From: Spirochaetaceae bacterium
GTDB lineage: Bacteria; Spirochaetota; Spirochaetia; B11-G9
Assembly (NCBI GenBank): GCA_030600745.1
Contig: JAUVLL010000002.1
Coordinates: forward strand, 1-32,802
Direction: 5' to 3'
DNA length: 32,802 bases
This document shows, in pieces, positions 31,004-32,802 of the stretch. The notes beneath the pieces were generated by a model. The model saw nothing but the letters and a program-made list of their open reading frames with translations, had not been told where the DNA came from and searched no databases. The position numbers and the translations under genes were made by a program. Numbering within the stretch: the first letter of the stretch is position 1; the number at the start of each line of letters is the position of its first letter.

Positions 31004-32533
31004 ATGGAAAAGAAGAATTTATTATTTATTACTACTGACCAGTGGAGGGCTGAGAGTTTATCCTCTCTGGACCATCCTGTTGTTAAAACTCCGAATCTTG
31101 ATGCACTCGCAGCTGATGGAGTTACATTTAAGAACCATTTTGCACAGTGTATACCATGCGGGCCAAGCAGAGCTTCTATTTATACAGGTATGTATATGCA
31201 GAACCACAGATCAGTGGAAAACGGAACTCCCCTTGATGCCCGGCACACAAATATTGCTCTTGAGTTTAGAAAACTGGGCTATGCTCCCGCACTTGTCGGA
31301 TATACAGATACTACCCAGGATCCCCGCTTATTCTCGCCCAACGATCCGGATCTAAAAACATACGAAGGTATTCTACCGGGCTTTAAATGTCTGGCAATGT
31401 CAAGTGAAGAATTCCCGGAGGACTGGGCTCTGTGGCTGGAAGAGAAGGGGTATCCTGTTCCTGATAATCCCAGGGACCTTTATTACAAAGCTGTCAAGGG
31501 TTACCCCGGGGCAGAAGATCGGGGTATAACCTATGCACCTGCTCCGTATCCAAAAGAAATGAGTGAAACGGCATTTGTAACGTATAATGCTGAAAAATTT
31601 ATCAAGAAATCTGCCGGTAAACCATGGTTTCTCCATATGAGCTATCTAAAACCTCACAGACCTTATCTTGCACCGGAACCATACAATAAAATGTATTCAC
31701 CGGATAATGTTCCGGCCTTTAAACGTGCACCTACCATAGAAGAGGAAGCAAAACAGCATCCACTACTCGAATATAAACTAAAACAGACTTTAAGCAAGGG
31801 ATTTTATTCGAAAGAAATTTATCCCAGGGATGATAAATCCCTAAAGCAGCTGAGAGCTACATACTACGGTCTCATGACAGAAGTGGATGATAATATTGGC
31901 AGGATTGTAGAGCTCCTTAAAAGGATCGGTCAATATGAAAACACAGTAATTATCTTTACAAGTGATCACGGAGCCCAACTTGGTGACCACCATATTATTG
32001 GGCAGGCACCCTATTTTGATCAGACTTTTCGTGTGCCCCTGATCATAAGCATCCCAGATAAAGCAGGAGAAATACAAAAGGACTCAAAAGTGGATGCCTT
32101 TACAGAGAGTATTGATATTTTACCAACTGCTCTCAGTCTTTTCGGGGGAGATATTCCTGTACAGTGTGACGGCCGGTCCCTGCTTCCATTCCTTTATGGC
32201 AATGAACCTGAGAACTTCAGAACCGAAGCACACTGGGAGGTTGATTTCAGGTATGATGAACCAGGCACTGAGTTTGAAAGATCATCCTTAAATGTAATAA
32301 GAGACAACGATTACAAGTATGTTCACTTTGCCGAAATGCCGGATCTTTTATTTGATCTTAAAAATGACCCTGATGAGCTTCATAATCTTGCTGAAGATCT
32401 CTCATACACAAAAGTTATGTTGAAATATGCAAAAAAGTTACTTTCATGGAGAATGGAAAATGATGAGAGAACCCTCGCATATATGCTGGCTGGATCCGAA
32501 GGGATTACTGTTAAGCCTAAAACCTATAAATAA
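31004..32533 (+). CDS. Formylglycine-dependent phosphonate monoester hydrolase / sulfatase (Cys type)
   Basis: A 509-residue alkaline-phosphatase-superfamily hydrolase with no signal peptide. The whole-length pattern resembles rhizobial phosphonate monoester hydrolase more than classical arylsulfatases. Matching stretches are TTDQWRAE, CIPCGPSRASIYTGMYMQNHRSV, GYAPALVGYTDTTQDPR, LHMSYLKPHRPY, RATYYGLMTEVDDNIGR and TSDHGAQLGDHHIIG, ending in NDYKYVHFAEMPDLLFDL and LAEDLSYTKVMLKYAKKLLSWR. The nucleophile is predicted as formylglycine made from Cys52 in Cys-Gly-Pro-Ser-Arg. Asp12 and the Asp-His of SDHG are metal ligands. Substrates may be phosphonate monoesters, phosphodiesters or sulfate esters; these enzymes are promiscuous. 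It needs a maturase, and the only candidate in the window (3525-4442) is damaged. It is followed by a tandem copy. Confidence 0.85.
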   Translation: MEKKNLLFITTDQWRAESLSSLDHPVVKTPNLDALAADGVTFKNHFAQCIPCGPSRASIYTGMYMQNHRSVENGTPLDARHTNIALEFRKLGYAPALVGYTDTTQDPRLFSPNDPDLKTYEGILPGFKCLAMSSEEFPEDWALWLEEKGYPVPDNPRDLYYKAVKGYPGAEDRGITYAPAPYPKEMSETAFVTYNAEKFIKKSAGKPWFLHMSYLKPHRPYLAPEPYNKMYSPDNVPAFKRAPTIEEEAKQHPLLEYKLKQTLSKGFYSKEIYPRDDKSLKQLRATYYGLMTEVDDNIGRIVELLKRIGQYENTVIIFTSDHGAQLGDHHIIGQAPYFDQTFRVPLIISIPDKAGEIQKDSKVDAFTESIDILPTALSLFGGDIPVQCDGRSLLPFLYGNEPENFRTEAHWEVDFRYDEPGTEFERSSLNVIRDNDYKYVHFAEMPDLLFDLKNDPDELHNLAEDLSYTKVMLKYAKKLLSWRMENDERTLAYMLAGSEGITVKPKTYK

Positions 32534-32568
32534 CAGTTGGTAAAAAACAATGGAGGTATGAAGGTTAA

Positions 32569-32802
32569 ATGAAAAAGAAAAATCTATTATTTATTACTAC
32601 GGACCAGTGGAGGGCTGAGAGTTTATCCTCTCTGGACCATCCTGTTGTTAAAACCCCAAATCTTGATGCTCTGGCGGCTGATGGTGTTCTCTTTGAAAAT
32701 CACTTTACCCAGTGTATTCCAAGCGGCCCGGGCAGGGCCTCACTTTATACAGGTATGTATATGCAGAACCACAGATCAGTGGAAAACGGAACTCCCCTTG
32801 AT
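32569..32802 (+). CDS. Second phosphonate monoester hydrolase / sulfatase (Ser variant), cut by the window end
   Basis: The first 78 codons of a tandem paralogue of the gene at 31004-32533, 35 bases after it, with AAGG just before ATG 32569. The protein start is nearly identical (TTDQWRAESLSSLDHPVV, NLDALAADGV). The modification site reads Ser52-Gly-Pro-Gly-Arg instead of Cys52-Gly-Pro-Ser-Arg. Ser-type sites can be matured only by anaerobic (radical SAM) maturases, so this copy has a different requirement or has lost formylglycine. The DNA is a mosaic: two stretches of 53 and 59 identical bases flank a divergent stretch around the catalytic residue. The remainder of the gene lies outside the window. 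Confidence 0.85.
   Translation, partial: MKKKNLLFITTDQWRAESLSSLDHPVVKTPNLDALAADGVLFENHFTQCIPSGPGRASLYTGMYMQNHRSVENGTPLD

Noticed and set aside
1..32802. CRISPR arrays, tRNA or rRNA genes, prophage or integrase modules
   Set aside because: No regularly spaced repeats, cloverleaf-like segments, rRNA sequence or phage genes were recognised anywhere in the window.

Overview
The window is AT-rich bacterial DNA with compact, mostly operonic genes. It looks like an anaerobic fermentative bacterium, most plausibly a spirochaete. The hints are two radical-SAM enzymes, an MttB-family methyltransferase, a LarA-type nickel racemase homologue, an acylating aldehyde dehydrogenase paired with an ADP-forming acyl-CoA ligase, and an ABC binding protein whose signal peptide ends in a Gly-Gly-Asp-Lys-Glu stretch without a lipobox cysteine. 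There is no rRNA or marker gene, so the taxonomic call is an inference.

Layout. (1) Positions 1-5100 are a decay zone. It starts with the tail of a RAYT/IS200-like transposase. Next come a zinc-type threonine dehydrogenase (tdh) missing about 67 internal residues and its partner kbl with two in-frame TAG codons and an internal deletion. An intact M29 aminopeptidase follows, then an anaerobic sulfatase-maturase-like radical SAM gene missing the core of its SPASM domain, and a collapsed second kbl remnant joined to the start of an unrelated gene. (2) Positions 5108-7311 hold an intact, non-homologous replacement: an SDR-type threonine dehydrogenase and a full-length glycine C-acetyltransferase. 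This pair is divergent from an XRE-cupin regulator (7543-8124). (3) Positions 8244-14829 are amine and peptide catabolism: an MttB-family methyltransferase, an Lrp/AsnC regulator followed by a 48-base relic of an XRE-cupin gene, and a minus-strand operon of KamA-like aminomutase, M20 peptidase and gamma-glutamyltransferase. (4) Positions 15080-17187 carry a class III (GABA-type) aminotransferase and a TIM-barrel isomerase/epimerase. (5) Positions 24096-17207 (minus strand) are one operon: acylating aldehyde dehydrogenase, sucC-like and sucD-like ligase subunits, LarA-like racemase, malic enzyme and a FadR-type regulator. A perfect 9+1+9 palindrome lies just downstream of its promoter. (6) Positions 24424-30795 are a complete family-5 (peptide/opine type) ABC importer. 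It is followed by two tandem phosphonate-monoester-hydrolase/sulfatase genes, the second cut by the window edge.

How it may work together. Threonine is oxidised to 2-amino-3-ketobutyrate and cleaved to glycine and acetyl-CoA by the SDR-TDH/KBL pair. The transaminase makes a semialdehyde from an omega-amino acid. The acylating dehydrogenase could turn that into an acyl-CoA, and the ligase could recover ATP and release a dicarboxylate. The LarA homologue and malic enzyme suggest that the acid may be malate or another hydroxy acid rather than simply succinate. The ABC importer and the formylglycine hydrolases look like an uptake-and-hydrolysis unit for an anionic (phosphonate, phosphodiester or sulfate ester) substrate. 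Only the individual protein families are well supported; the joined pathways are hypotheses.
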